From Mesorhizobium sp. M4B.F.Ca.ET.058.02.1.1 (GTDB taxonomy: Bacteria; Pseudomonadota; Alphaproteobacteria; Rhizobiales; Rhizobiaceae), in assembly GCF_003952505.1 (NCBI RefSeq), contig NZ_CP034450.1, forward strand, positions 2,728,001 through 2,792,000: 64,000 nucleotides of DNA. Reading direction: 5' to 3'. Below are positions 54,036-63,513 of this stretch, piece by piece. The stretch's first letter is position 1. Each line of letters starts with the position of its first letter. The notes under the pieces were generated by a model that saw only the letters and a list, made by a program, of their open reading frames with translations, searched no databases and had not been told where the DNA came from. The position numbers and the translations under genes were made by a program.

Positions 54036-56203
54036 CCATGACCGTGTCGGAGCGGCTTCTACAATTCCTTGCCAGGCTGTCACGCCGCAGCGATCTGGTC
54101 ATCGCCGTCCTGCTGCTCGTCGCGGTAGTGATGATGCTCATTCCCTTGCCGACATTCCTCGTCGACATTCTCATCACCGCCAATATCGCCATCAGCGTGC
54201 TCATCCTGCTGGCATCGTTTTACGTTTCCCATCCGCTGCAGTTCTCGTCGCTGCCGTCGGTCATCCTCATCGCCACCTTGTTCCGGCTGGCGATCACGAT
54301 CACGACGACGCGACTGATCCTGCTGCAGGCCGATGCTGGCGAGATCATTACCGCCTTCGGCACCTTTGTCGTCGGCGGCAGCATTGCGGTCGGCCTGGTC
54401 ATCTTCCTGATCATCACCATCGCGCAGTTCATCGTGGTCGCGCGCGGTGCCGAGCGCGTCGCCGAAGTGGCGGCGCGCTTCACGCTCGATGCGCTTCCAG
54501 GCAAGCAGATGAGTATCGATGCGGAACTGCGCAACGGCGATATCGATCAGACGGAGGCACGTCGTCTGCGCCAGCAGCTGGAGCGCGAGAGCCAGCTGTT
54601 CGGCGCGATGGACGGCGCCATGAAATTCGTCAAGGGCGATGTCATCGCCGGCATCGTGATCATCCTGGTCAACCTGATCGGCGGTTTCGCGGTCGGGACG
54701 CTGCAGCACGACATGTCCCTCGGTGACGCGGCCGCGACCTACTCGCTGCTGACCGTGGGTGACGGGCTGGTGGCGCAAATACCGGCACTGCTCGTCGCCG
54801 TGGCCGCAGGCACGATGGTGACGCGCGTCGGCAGCGCCGACGGTGCGGGCGACCTTGGCCGGCAAATAACCAGTCAGCTTCTGCGCGACTCCCGAGCACT
54901 CGGTCTTGCCGCGGTGATCATGGTCGGCCTTGCCATCGTGCCAGGTTTTCCGTCGATCGTGTTCCTGATCCTCGGCGCCAGCTTCGGTGCCGGCGCCTAC
55001 GCAATCAGTCGCCGTACCGCCCGGGAATCCGAGCCTGACGACGACGCCGGCCAGATCGCAACGCGCGAACAACCGGGGAATTCCGCGGCGCTTTCAGCAA
55101 TCCCTACCGGAACGCTGCCTCCTTCCTACCGCATCGTCGTGCGCCTCGGAACCGAGCTTGGACGCTCGATCCCGGAGCCCGAATTTGCCGCGCTCGCCGA
55201 CGGCGTGCGCCGCGAGCTCTTCGGCGATCTCGGTATCGACGTTCCGGCCATCGGCATGCAGGTCGACGAGATGCTTTCATCACGAAGCATCCGCGTCGAT
55301 CTGGAAGGCGCGCCGATCCTGGATGCCGAAATTCCTGCCGACCGCGTTCTCGTCGAGGCGGATGCGACGCACCTCGACCTGCTCGAGGTGACTTACGAAG
55401 ACGGCTCGTCGATTGCCGGTCAGCGTAGATTCGCGTGGGTCGATGACAGCCAGATAGCGGCATTGAAGGAGGCCGGCTTCGCCTTTTCCGCACCAGCGGA
55501 AACGGCGGCCAAGTGGACCGGAAATGCACTGCGGCTCTATGCCGGCCATTTCGTCGGGATTCAGGAGACACGCAGGCTCCTGTCAGACATCGAGCCGGAC
55601 TACGCGGATCTGGTCAGGCAGGCCCAGGAGATCGTGCCGCTGCAGAAGATCGCGGAAGTGCTCCGCCGGCTTGTCGGCGAAAACGTGCCGATCCGCAATC
55701 TGCGCCTCATCCTCGAAGCGCTGATCGAATGGGGCCAGCGCGAACAGGACGTTGTCCTGCTGACGGAATATGTCCGCACATCCCTGAAGCGCCAGATCAG
55801 CTTCCGCTCCGCCGGCCGCAACAACATCATCGCGGCCTATGTGCTGCAGCGGTCGGCCGAGGATATCCTGCGCAACGCGGTGCAAAGCGCATCGACCGGC
55901 ACATTCCTGAACCTTTCGGACGATGACGCGCAGGCCCTGGTCACCGAGATCGAGCGAGCCCTGTCGCAGAGCTCCATCGATGTCTCGCCGGTCGTGCTTG
56001 CCGCGATGGACGTGCGCCGGCATATGCGCAGCCTGCTGATGCACAATGCCATCGAGCTTCCGGTTCTGTCGTTCCAGGAACTCGCGCAGGAATTCAACGT
56101 CCAGCCCCTGGCCACGATCACCGGCCGCACCGGCAGGGCCGGCGCGCGCTCGCAGGCGCTGCCGTCGGCTCAGGCGAAAGCCGGGCAAGAGGCTGCCTCA
56201 TGA
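54032..56203 (+). CDS. sctV: Type III secretion export-gate protein SctV
   Basis: This 723-aa protein is homologous to FlhA/YscV/RhcV. It has about eight N-terminal membrane helices (DLVIAVLLLVAVVMMLIPLPTFLVDILITANIAISVLILLASFYV and others) and the conserved FHIPEP-region relative LPSVILIATLFRLAITITTTRLIL. QMSIDAELRNGDIDQTEARRLRQQLERESQLFGAMDGAMKFVKGD is highly conserved. The C-terminal cytoplasmic domain forms the nonameric substrate ring. It starts inside the end of the TPR chaperone gene. Confidence 0.96.
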   Translation: MTMTVSERLLQFLARLSRRSDLVIAVLLLVAVVMMLIPLPTFLVDILITANIAISVLILLASFYVSHPLQFSSLPSVILIATLFRLAITITTTRLILLQADAGEIITAFGTFVVGGSIAVGLVIFLIITIAQFIVVARGAERVAEVAARFTLDALPGKQMSIDAELRNGDIDQTEARRLRQQLERESQLFGAMDGAMKFVKGDVIAGIVIILVNLIGGFAVGTLQHDMSLGDAAATYSLLTVGDGLVAQIPALLVAVAAGTMVTRVGSADGAGDLGRQITSQLLRDSRALGLAAVIMVGLAIVPGFPSIVFLILGASFGAGAYAISRRTARESEPDDDAGQIATREQPGNSAALSAIPTGTLPPSYRIVVRLGTELGRSIPEPEFAALADGVRRELFGDLGIDVPAIGMQVDEMLSSRSIRVDLEGAPILDAEIPADRVLVEADATHLDLLEVTYEDGSSIAGQRRFAWVDDSQIAALKEAGFAFSAPAETAAKWTGNALRLYAGHFVGIQETRRLLSDIEPDYADLVRQAQEIVPLQKIAEVLRRLVGENVPIRNLRLILEALIEWGQREQDVVLLTEYVRTSLKRQISFRSAGRNNIIAAYVLQRSAEDILRNAVQSASTGTFLNLSDDDAQALVTEIERALSQSSIDVSPVVLAAMDVRRHMRSLLMHNAIELPVLSFQELAQEFNVQPLATITGRTGRAGARSQALPSAQAKAGQEAAS

Positions 56204-56215
56204 CGAGATTGCAAC

Positions 56216-57256
56216 ATGGCCGAAGAAGCTGAGGAAAAGAAGTTACCGGCGTCGGACAAGAAGCTCCGCGACGCTCGCCGCAAGGGCCAGGTTTCGCAGA
56301 GCCGCGACCTGGTCTCCGGCTTCACGTTTCTCGCGGCGCTCGGCTATCTCTATTTTTCCTGGCCGATGCTGTTCAAGCACCTTTCGGAACTCGTGCAGAC
56401 CGTGACAGAGACCAGCGGCCCGTTCGCGGATGTCAGCCTGCGGGCCATCCGCCATTTTCTTTCGTTGCTGATGCTTGCCACATTGCCGCTGGTCGGGATC
56501 GTCGTCGTTCTCACCCTGGCCTTTGGCATGCTGGGGACGTTCGGGCCGGTCTTCTCGTTTGAGCCGCTGAAGCCGCAGTTCGATCACATAAACCCGGCGA
56601 AGGGCCTGCAGAAGATCCTGTCGCTCCGCAACGTCATCGAGTTTAGCAAGGGCCTGGTCAAGGTGATGTTGCTGGCAAGCCTCTTCGTATTCGTTCTGAT
56701 CGCGTGGCTGCAACCGCTCTTCGATGCGCCGGGTTGCGGTCCGTCATGCCTGGAGCCGATCATCAAGGCGGTGCTGATACCCCTTGGCGTTGCCGCCGCG
56801 CTTGCCTTCGTCGTCATCGGCGTGATCGATGTTCCCATTCAGCGCTGGCTGTTCCTGCGCGACATGCGCATGACCACCACCGAATACAAGCGCGAGCACA
56901 AGGATCTCGAGGGAGATCCCTTGATCCGCCACGAACAGCAGCGGCAGCGGCGCGAAGCGGTGATGCAACCCGCGAAACTCGGCGTTGGAAATGCGGTCAT
57001 CGTCTTCGTGTCCGGCGACCGCGCCGTGGCGTTGCGTTACCTCAAGGGTGAAACGCCGGTGCCGACGGTCGTCGGCAAGGGCCAAGGCCGCGCAGCCGAC
57101 GAGATGGTAGCTCAGGCGCGTCAGGCACGTATCGCGATAGTCGAAGATGCGGCCGTCGCCGAACCACTCTTCGAGAATGCGGGCATCGGATCCTATATCG
57201 GCCAGCAGATGTTTTCGCCGGTCGTTCGCCATCTCGTCCGGCACGGACTCACTTGA
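56216..57256 (+). CDS. sctU: Type III secretion switch protein SctU, without the NPTH motif
   Basis: This 346-aa protein is homologous to FlhB/YscU/RhcU. It begins MAEEAEEKKLPASDKKLRDARRKGQVSQSRDL, the family N-terminus, and has four membrane helices and MTTTEYKREHKDLEGDPLIRHEQQRQRREAV. The region that normally reads VVVNPTHYAVALRY here reads VIVFVSGDRAVALRY, so the Asn-Pro-Thr-His autocleavage site is absent while flanking residues (AVALRYLKGETPVPTVVGKG) are kept. Autocleavage is therefore not expected. It is the last gene of the plus-strand sct operon. Confidence 0.95.
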   Translation: MAEEAEEKKLPASDKKLRDARRKGQVSQSRDLVSGFTFLAALGYLYFSWPMLFKHLSELVQTVTETSGPFADVSLRAIRHFLSLLMLATLPLVGIVVVLTLAFGMLGTFGPVFSFEPLKPQFDHINPAKGLQKILSLRNVIEFSKGLVKVMLLASLFVFVLIAWLQPLFDAPGCGPSCLEPIIKAVLIPLGVAAALAFVVIGVIDVPIQRWLFLRDMRMTTTEYKREHKDLEGDPLIRHEQQRQRREAVMQPAKLGVGNAVIVFVSGDRAVALRYLKGETPVPTVVGKGQGRAADEMVAQARQARIAIVEDAAVAEPLFENAGIGSYIGQQMFSPVVRHLVRHGLT

Positions 57257-57436
57257 GGCAAAAACGCGCGGTTGTTCTTAGCAAGTATCGTTCCCGCGAG
57301 CGACCGATCGGGGAACACGATGGGCGATCCGGCGAGCCGTCCGTCGGCAACGCGCTGGGCCATCGCGATCGGGCATCCTGCGTGTTCGCCACCTGTCAGC
57401 AGAAACTAAGCAGCATTGCTGTGCAGGCGGAGCGCT
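57257..57436. other. 180-bp convergent gap with no recognised feature
   Basis: The sctU and adaptor genes converge here. No T-run hairpin, repeat or small gene with a ribosome site was found. Confidence 0.4.
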
Positions 57437-58240
57437 TCAGTTCGACTTGACGTCGAATTCGACCCTGCATCGCTGGCCGGCGGGCAAACGGTTGCCGGCA
57501 TTGGGCAGCATGATGCGCACGCCGAACGTCCTGCTGGCCGCGTCCAATACCCGGTCGATCACCTGAACTGTGCCGACAAGGACTTCATCGCGCGGCTCGC
57601 TGACGGTCACCCGAACGGCGAGGCCGACGCTGAACTTGCTGTATTCGCTGTCGGCGACGAAGGCTTCGACGCTCAACGGGTCGAGCTGTGCGATCGTGGC
57701 CAGTTGCCCGTCCTGATCGAGGTACTCGCCGGCATACAGCTTGCGTTCCATGACAATACCGTCGATCGGACTGACGATAACCTTCTGGCCCAGCACGGTC
57801 TTTGCCCGGGCAAGCTCGAGTTCGAGAATGCGCTTGCGCGTTTCGGCGAGCGCCAGTTCGCGCTTGGAGACCTCCATTTGCGCGACCGCTTCCTCCACCG
57901 CATCCTGGGAGGTGACGTTCATGCTGGCCAACCGCTTGGAGCGGTCCATGCGGTTTACGGCCAGTTGGTATCGTGCCTGCTGGGCCTCGATTTCCGACGT
58001 GTTGGCCGCCTGCTCGGACATCAAGTCGATAGTCGACAGCTCGGTGTTGGCATTCAGCCGGGCCAGGATTTGACCCTTTTTGACAATGTCGCCACGATCG
58101 ATCAGCACCTCCTCCAGAAGGCCAGGCACCGTGCCGCCGACACCCACCACGATCGAAGGATTGACGACGCAATCGAGCGCCGCCGCATGAGCGGCACCCG
58201 CCAGAAACACGGCAGCGATGGAGAAGATAGGTCGCAGCAT
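57437..58240 (-). CDS. HlyD/RND-type periplasmic adaptor
   Basis: This 267-aa exported protein has a signal peptide (MLRPIFSIAAVFLAGAAHAAA), then lipoyl halves (VGGTVPGLLEEVLIDRGDIVKKGQILARL and VIVSPIDGIVMERKLYAGEYLDQDGQLATIAQLDPL) around a coiled-coil hairpin. This is the membrane-fusion protein fold. ATG 58240 follows GGGAG. It is the last gene of a minus-strand run with a SecA-like ATPase, SapC, and an M50/HlyD fusion. Confidence 0.85.
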   Translation of the reverse strand: MLRPIFSIAAVFLAGAAHAAALDCVVNPSIVVGVGGTVPGLLEEVLIDRGDIVKKGQILARLNANTELSTIDLMSEQAANTSEIEAQQARYQLAVNRMDRSKRLASMNVTSQDAVEEAVAQMEVSKRELALAETRKRILELELARAKTVLGQKVIVSPIDGIVMERKLYAGEYLDQDGQLATIAQLDPLSVEAFVADSEYSKFSVGLAVRVTVSEPRDEVLVGTVQVIDRVLDAASRTFGVRIMLPNAGNRLPAGQRCRVEFDVKSN

Positions 58241-58289
58241 TTGACGTGGCTCCCTGCCCGCCGCGGCCAGTCCAGCCGCCGGCCCAAGT

Positions 58290-60278
58290 CTATTCGGATT
58301 TGCCGGAGAAGGCGAGCAGCACACCCAGCCGCCGGTCCTGGTCGAGCAGGTCCTTTCGCTCCGCTGCATGCGCGCGCTCAGCGCGCATCTGCGCTATCCG
58401 AAACAGCGCAAGTGCGGCTCGGCGCCTGAACCAGGTTTGACTCCGGCTGGCCCATTCGACAAGGCGTGGCGGCGCGAGATCGAGGATCGGATCCTCCAGC
58501 GAAAGAATGTCCCGCGTTGACCCCCGGTCTCCCTTGCGCGCCGTCCGCCCTTCCATCTGCCGGTCGATCCGACGGGCATCGTGGCGCTCGCTCAGCACCA
58601 CGTGAAGTCCGCCCATTGCGAGCGCCTCGGGATCGACCTTGATGTCCACGCCGCGCCCAGCCATGTTGGTCGCCACCGTCACCGTTCCGACACGACCCGC
58701 TCCCGCGATGACTTTCGCTTCGTCCTCGCTCTGCTCGGCATTCAGCACGGCATGCTCGACGCCGGCGCGCCCGAGACATGCGCTGAGTTCCTGTGATGCA
58801 GAGACCGAACGCGTGCCGATCAGTACCGGCCGTCCGAGGGCCCGCATCGTCTCGACCTCCTGCACGATGCGGTTCCATTTCTCCTCGCGCGTCGCACACA
58901 CAATTGTCGTGAGCTTCGCGCGCCGGGGCGGCACGTGTGTCGGCACTGCGAGAACCGACAGCCCGTAGACGGCGCCCAATTCGCCTTTGACCTCGTAGGC
59001 GGTGCCGGACATCCCGGCGAGGCGCAGATAGCGGCGAAAAAAGCGCTGGTACGTGATCCGCGCGGCGGTGCGTTTGCGCGGGGTCACTTTGCAGCCCTCC
59101 TTAAATTCGATCAACTGATGAAGGCCATCGCTCCATGTGCGGTCGGCCATGATGCGCCCGGTGAATTCGTCGACGATTTGAACAGTCTCGTCAGCGACCA
59201 GATAGTGTTCGCCGCGTCGGAAAAGCAGCAATGCGGAGAGTGCTTGCCTGGCCGATTCCTCGCGTCGGAGGCGGTTGCGCCAGTATCCATCGGCCGCCTC
59301 AGCGCGCGTCCAGAGCCTATCCTTGCCGGCTTCCGTCAATTCGATACGGCGCTGGTCCGGCAACAGCACGTAGTCGACATCCTGTTGCAGGTCCTCGATC
59401 AGACGAAATGTCTTTTCCGCCCAGTTGCGTTCGTCGACGGAATTGCTTTCCTGGGAGATGATCAGCGGCGTGCGCGCCTCGTCGACCAGCGCGCTGTCGG
59501 CCTCGTCGACGATTGCCAGGTGCAGACCGCGCATGACTGTTTGCGAATTCGCACTGCCGGCTTGGCCGAAGCCGCTGAGCTTGCGGTGCAGCAGCCCGGT
59601 CCTTTGGCCAAGCGCCATGCGATCGCGCAGGTAATCGAACGCAACTTCCTTGTTGCTCGCATAGACAATGTCCGACGCATAGACTTGCGGTCGCCCTGCC
59701 CGGTCGCCGCTCTGGATCAGGCCCGTGGTCAGGCCAAGAAAGTCATAGACAGGCTTGAGCGTCGCAAGGTCGCGTGCCGCCAGATAGTCGTTCACGGTTA
59801 TGATGTGAACCGGCGTGCCCGCCAGCGCCGCGGCCGATGCGGCGAGACCGGCGGTGATTGTCTTTCCCTCGCCGGTGGCCATCTCCGCCACCCGCCCGTC
59901 AAGCATTGCGAGGCCGCCAAGAATTTGAACGTTGTGGTGGCGCAGCCCGAGCTTGCGCCATGATATCTCGCGCACGATCGCGAAGCATCGTTCGATGTTC
60001 GTCTGGGTCAGGCCGCCACGGCGCATCACTGGGCGGAACGCCGCGACCCGCTCGACAAGCTCGACTTCGGCTATGCCCGCATAATCACGTCCGAGTGCCT
60101 CGATGCGAGGCAGCGCGCGATACATCCGCCGCAGCCTTGCCCGCTCCCGCAACGGCGAGGCCACGCCAACCAGCCACTGGTCCAGCCAGTCGAGGAATTT
60201 CGGCGCCGGGTCTTCCCGCTCGGCGCCGAGATCAAGGGCCGGAAGCAGGACGCCGGCCGTTTGCCCAGCCGCCGTCAA
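58290..60278 (-). CDS. SecA-like accessory translocase ATPase
   Basis: This 662-aa protein is homologous to the SecA motor. Walker A GRVAEMATGEGKTITAGLAASAAALAG, DEAD-like LAIVDEADSALVDEARTPLIIS, and helicase motifs TNMAGRGVDIKVDPEALAMGGLHVV and RIDRQMEGRTARKGDRGSTRDIL are intact. It lacks the long C-terminal domain and zinc motif of housekeeping SecA (about 900 aa). The TTG start at 60278 has AAGGA seven bases before it and an in-frame TAG just upstream. It resembles SecA2-type proteins that export specific substrates. Confidence 0.9.
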   Translation of the reverse strand: MTAAGQTAGVLLPALDLGAEREDPAPKFLDWLDQWLVGVASPLRERARLRRMYRALPRIEALGRDYAGIAEVELVERVAAFRPVMRRGGLTQTNIERCFAIVREISWRKLGLRHHNVQILGGLAMLDGRVAEMATGEGKTITAGLAASAAALAGTPVHIITVNDYLAARDLATLKPVYDFLGLTTGLIQSGDRAGRPQVYASDIVYASNKEVAFDYLRDRMALGQRTGLLHRKLSGFGQAGSANSQTVMRGLHLAIVDEADSALVDEARTPLIISQESNSVDERNWAEKTFRLIEDLQQDVDYVLLPDQRRIELTEAGKDRLWTRAEAADGYWRNRLRREESARQALSALLLFRRGEHYLVADETVQIVDEFTGRIMADRTWSDGLHQLIEFKEGCKVTPRKRTAARITYQRFFRRYLRLAGMSGTAYEVKGELGAVYGLSVLAVPTHVPPRRAKLTTIVCATREEKWNRIVQEVETMRALGRPVLIGTRSVSASQELSACLGRAGVEHAVLNAEQSEDEAKVIAGAGRVGTVTVATNMAGRGVDIKVDPEALAMGGLHVVLSERHDARRIDRQMEGRTARKGDRGSTRDILSLEDPILDLAPPRLVEWASRSQTWFRRRAALALFRIAQMRAERAHAAERKDLLDQDRRLGVLLAFSGKSE

Positions 60279-60323
60279 GCTCCCGTCCTTCTACGCTCGG
60301 GTGACATCTCGGTCGTCACTTTG

Positions 60324-61172
60324 TTAAGCCTGCTCCAGCCTCATGTCCGCTTCGTCGCCACCCTTGCGCGCCGCCGATTTGCCGGTTTCCCGTTTCGCCT
60401 TGGCAGAAGTCGCTTCTGGTGCCGGTTCCGACGTGTCCTCGACATCCGGGCCGGAGGCTGGCATCCGCTCCAGCATGTTGGCGAAGTGCCGCAAGGAGTG
60501 GAGGTGAAGGTAGGTGCACTCCAATTCGTCATTTCCGAACATCGTTTGCAGGTCGGCGGCATCGATCGCCTTCAGCTTCTGGCGGTCGACCGTCATGAAG
60601 CCGGCCAGCGAACGGCGCTCGCCACTGTTCAAATTGAACTGCGCCTGCATCGGCTGCAGCAGCCCGAGAGACTTCAGAAGATCGCAATATCGCTTGGTGC
60701 GCTGAAAGCGCGACTGATAATCCTGAAGGAAGCCGAGCACCTCTTTCAGGTAGCGCGTCTGCTGTCCGTCGGCGTCGAACAGGCGCTCGCCGCGGCCCTC
60801 GCGGTTGATGCCTTCAAAGCTCTCGTCGATGTTGAGGATGAATGTCCGGCCGCTGGCATCGGAGGAGAAAACGAAGGGATAGCGGCGCACGAAAGCCGGA
60901 ACATATTTGCCGCTCCAGTTGCCGGCATCGTCGACATAAAGGTTTTCGGTCTGCTTCACGCCAAGAATGACCGCCGGCATGATCGACTGTTCGGTGCCCG
61001 CGAAAACGATCGGATACTCCGCCGCTGCCTGCGCGAATTCGACAGCCGTCACCGGTACCGAGTTCACATTGCGGGCGAAGGCGTAGGAGTGACCCGTCTT
61101 GATCGAAACATCCCTGTGACGGTCCGAGGTTACCGGTTTGGCGTCTTGATAGAAAAGAAGCTGCACAGTCAT
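60324..61172 (-). CDS. SapC-family protein
   Basis: This 282-aa protein matches the SapC family: YAFARNVNSVPVTAVEFAQAAAEYPIVF, then VILGVKQTENLYVDDAGNWSGKYVPAFVRRYPFVFS, and LFDADGQQTRYLKEVLGFL. SapC-like proteins are found with S-layer or RTX-type export genes; their biochemistry is not settled. AAGGAGG is five bases upstream of ATG 61172. The C-terminus is a charged, low-complexity tail rich in Lys and Glu. It probably leads an operon with the SecA-like gene. Confidence 0.85.
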   Translation of the reverse strand: MTVQLLFYQDAKPVTSDRHRDVSIKTGHSYAFARNVNSVPVTAVEFAQAAAEYPIVFAGTEQSIMPAVILGVKQTENLYVDDAGNWSGKYVPAFVRRYPFVFSSDASGRTFILNIDESFEGINREGRGERLFDADGQQTRYLKEVLGFLQDYQSRFQRTKRYCDLLKSLGLLQPMQAQFNLNSGERRSLAGFMTVDRQKLKAIDAADLQTMFGNDELECTYLHLHSLRHFANMLERMPASGPDVEDTSEPAPEATSAKAKRETGKSAARKGGDEADMRLEQA

Positions 61173-61233
61173 GAAACCCTCCTTGAGGTGGAAAACTCGG
61201 TTAATTTATCGTTTCCGCGATATGTAGAACACT

Positions 61234-61254
61234 AATACTTCAACACCAAGTATT
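61234..61254. promoter_or_regulatory. Palindromic operator candidate upstream of sapC
   Basis: AATACTT (61234-61240) and AAGTATT (61248-61254) are perfect 7-bp inverted arms with a 7-base spacer. It lies 62 bases upstream of the SapC start in an AT-rich 191-bp gap between the SapC gene and the M50 gene, a natural place for a promoter. No regulator is assigned. Confidence 0.5.
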
Positions 61255-61363
61255 GATCACACCACCGCGGCGTCGGATTGTAAAGTGAAATGCTGCATTT
61301 GGCACGATTCCAAGGTAATTGAGTTAGTTCCAACTACAAGTTATTACCTCCGTTCATGGAAGA

Positions 61364-63511
61364 CTAGACCCGATAGACCCGCAGGAACACCTGCCTGATC
61401 CAGCGATACGTACGTTCGTAGAGCGGCACATTGCCGTGAAAGAAGCGGACGTAGATGCGCCCGCCGATGCGGTCGATCTTGCTTGGATTGGCCAGCGCCA
61501 ATTCCAGATGCATCAAGTTGGCAAGGACCCGCTTCTGCGAAGGATCGGTCGGGTCGAGCGAAAACTCCCCACCGCCCACTCTGCTCAATGCGGCGTTCGG
61601 CAAAGTTGCGGTCAGCGAAGGCACCTCGCGTATGATCTTTGCGGGATGCGAAACCGATGGGTCTTCGACGAAGCGCACGTCGACGAACGCCGTATGGTTA
61701 CGAACCAGATCGGCGTCGCTTTCTGGTATCACGGCGCGCAGTGTCGGCTGATCGAACCGCGTCACATAGGCTAACGTCTCGCCACGGCGCACGAACTTGC
61801 CGTCGAGATCCTTCGCCGACGGAATGATCAGAGTACCGCTTGCCTGCGCCCGTACCGTCAGCGCTTCGGCACGGTCGCGCGCGAGGACGAGGTCGGCGCG
61901 TGCGAGCCTCAGCTCTTCGGCCACCACTTTGGCGTCGACCTTGTTGGAGAGATCAAGCTTCTCGAGGCGGCGCTCAAGCTCCCCGGCCCTCAGATCCAGC
62001 AGGACAGTCCGCGCTTCCAGCAACGGGTCTTCCAACCGCAGGATCGGGGCGCCTCGCTCGATCCGGGCGCCGGGAGTCGCGACAATTTCCGCTACCACGC
62101 CATCGACACCGGCATTGACGACTCCGTCGCCCGGCAGCCAGACGACACCCTGCGCGGCGGTCGCGTAGGGCAGCGGGATGACGAAGAATGGCATGGCTGC
62201 CAGCGCCAGGCTGGCTGCAACGACGGCGAAGGCCCTCCCCCTCGTCCTTCTCAATGATGGGCTCGTGAACAGGAACCACAGCTGGCGCGCCAGCGGCACG
62301 CCAACCATCAGCACCAGCGCCCACCCGGCCATCATCATGCCGACGACGAAGAAGCGCTGGCTGACCAGTGTGACGATCGCCACCATGACGCCGATCCGGT
62401 AGAAGAACGCGGCGACGCCGTAGCTGAAAAGCCAGAACTCTTCGCCTTGTGCGGTTGCCGGCGTTTCGGCGCTTTCGATGCCGAACAGATACCGCTGCAC
62501 CACATAGCCGAGATATTTGGTCGCGCGCTGACCAAGGTTCGGTATCTCGAGAACGTCGCTCAGGACGTAGTAACCGTCAAAGCGCAGCAGCGGATTGCCG
62601 TTGAAGAGCAAGGTCGAAATGCCGCCGATGAGCATCACGTTGAAAGCGAAGGCGCGCACCAGTCCGGGCTCGGCGTTCAGCCAGACGATCAACGCCAGAC
62701 AGGCCAACAGCCCCTCGACGATAATGCCTGCCGCCCCCACCAGTGCGCGCTGCCACTTGTCCCGGAATGCAAGGCTCTCCGACGCATCGACATAGGGCAC
62801 CGGCATGAACACGAGCAGCATCACGCCGATCTCGTGCACTTCGCCGCCCCAGCGCTTGACGGCATAGGCATGCCCGAGTTCATGCAAGGCCTTGATGAAG
62901 GGATAGGCAATCAGGATCAGCACGATATTCTCGGCCGAGAGAACCCGGTCGGTCACGTCGCCGGTCAGCGCCTGCCAGTTCATCGCAGCAAGGAAAATCG
63001 AATAGGCAACCAGCACCAGGAAGGCGACGCCGCCAAACCAGGACAGGAACGGCCGCACCAGCGGATAGGTAGCGTTCAGGAATTCGTCCGGATCGAACAG
63101 CCCGACGCGAATCGCCAGCGGATTGGCGAATTTCGACAGAAGTTTACGGTTGTGCTGCTTGCTGGCGCGGTCGGCGATTTCCTCAATGTCAGGCGGAATG
63201 TCACCGAACAGCACATCTGAAGCGTGAAGCTGCCCCAAAAGGCGGATCACCGCGTCCTGTGTGATGACCTTTTCATCGAGGCGTTCGCAGGCGCTGTCCC
63301 ATACTTCCTGCATGGTGCGTCGGCCGGTCATCAGGCTGATGATGAAATAGGCCTCCGGCGTGAAACGATGAAAACGGCCCGAAGTCCGGTCCTGCATCAC
63401 ATACCAGACCTGGCCGCGGAAGATCGTGCGGTGGATGCTCACCTGGCTTCGCAGCCGCGGCTTCAATTGCGCGACGCGATACCAGGACGAACTGAAATAG
63501 CTCCTGTCCAT
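61364..63511 (-). CDS. M50-metallopeptidase/HlyD fusion membrane protein
   Basis: This 715-aa membrane protein has three parts. The N-terminal 100 residues (GQVWYVMQDRTSGRFHRFTPEAYFIISLMTGRRTMQEVW) look like a PqqD/RRE winged-helix module. The middle has about eight membrane helices with the site-2-protease zinc motif HELGH (ALHELGHAYAVKRW, near residue 212) and GNPLLRFDGYYVLSDV, which supplies the third ligand. The C-terminal third is a HlyD-like adaptor (VVNAGVDGVVAEIVATPGARIERGAPILRLEDP). It could process and pass a secreted peptide or protein. Confidence 0.85.
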   Translation of the reverse strand: MDRSYFSSSWYRVAQLKPRLRSQVSIHRTIFRGQVWYVMQDRTSGRFHRFTPEAYFIISLMTGRRTMQEVWDSACERLDEKVITQDAVIRLLGQLHASDVLFGDIPPDIEEIADRASKQHNRKLLSKFANPLAIRVGLFDPDEFLNATYPLVRPFLSWFGGVAFLVLVAYSIFLAAMNWQALTGDVTDRVLSAENIVLILIAYPFIKALHELGHAYAVKRWGGEVHEIGVMLLVFMPVPYVDASESLAFRDKWQRALVGAAGIIVEGLLACLALIVWLNAEPGLVRAFAFNVMLIGGISTLLFNGNPLLRFDGYYVLSDVLEIPNLGQRATKYLGYVVQRYLFGIESAETPATAQGEEFWLFSYGVAAFFYRIGVMVAIVTLVSQRFFVVGMMMAGWALVLMVGVPLARQLWFLFTSPSLRRTRGRAFAVVAASLALAAMPFFVIPLPYATAAQGVVWLPGDGVVNAGVDGVVAEIVATPGARIERGAPILRLEDPLLEARTVLLDLRAGELERRLEKLDLSNKVDAKVVAEELRLARADLVLARDRAEALTVRAQASGTLIIPSAKDLDGKFVRRGETLAYVTRFDQPTLRAVIPESDADLVRNHTAFVDVRFVEDPSVSHPAKIIREVPSLTATLPNAALSRVGGGEFSLDPTDPSQKRVLANLMHLELALANPSKIDRIGGRIYVRFFHGNVPLYERTYRWIRQVFLRVYRV

Positions 63512-63513
63512 GC

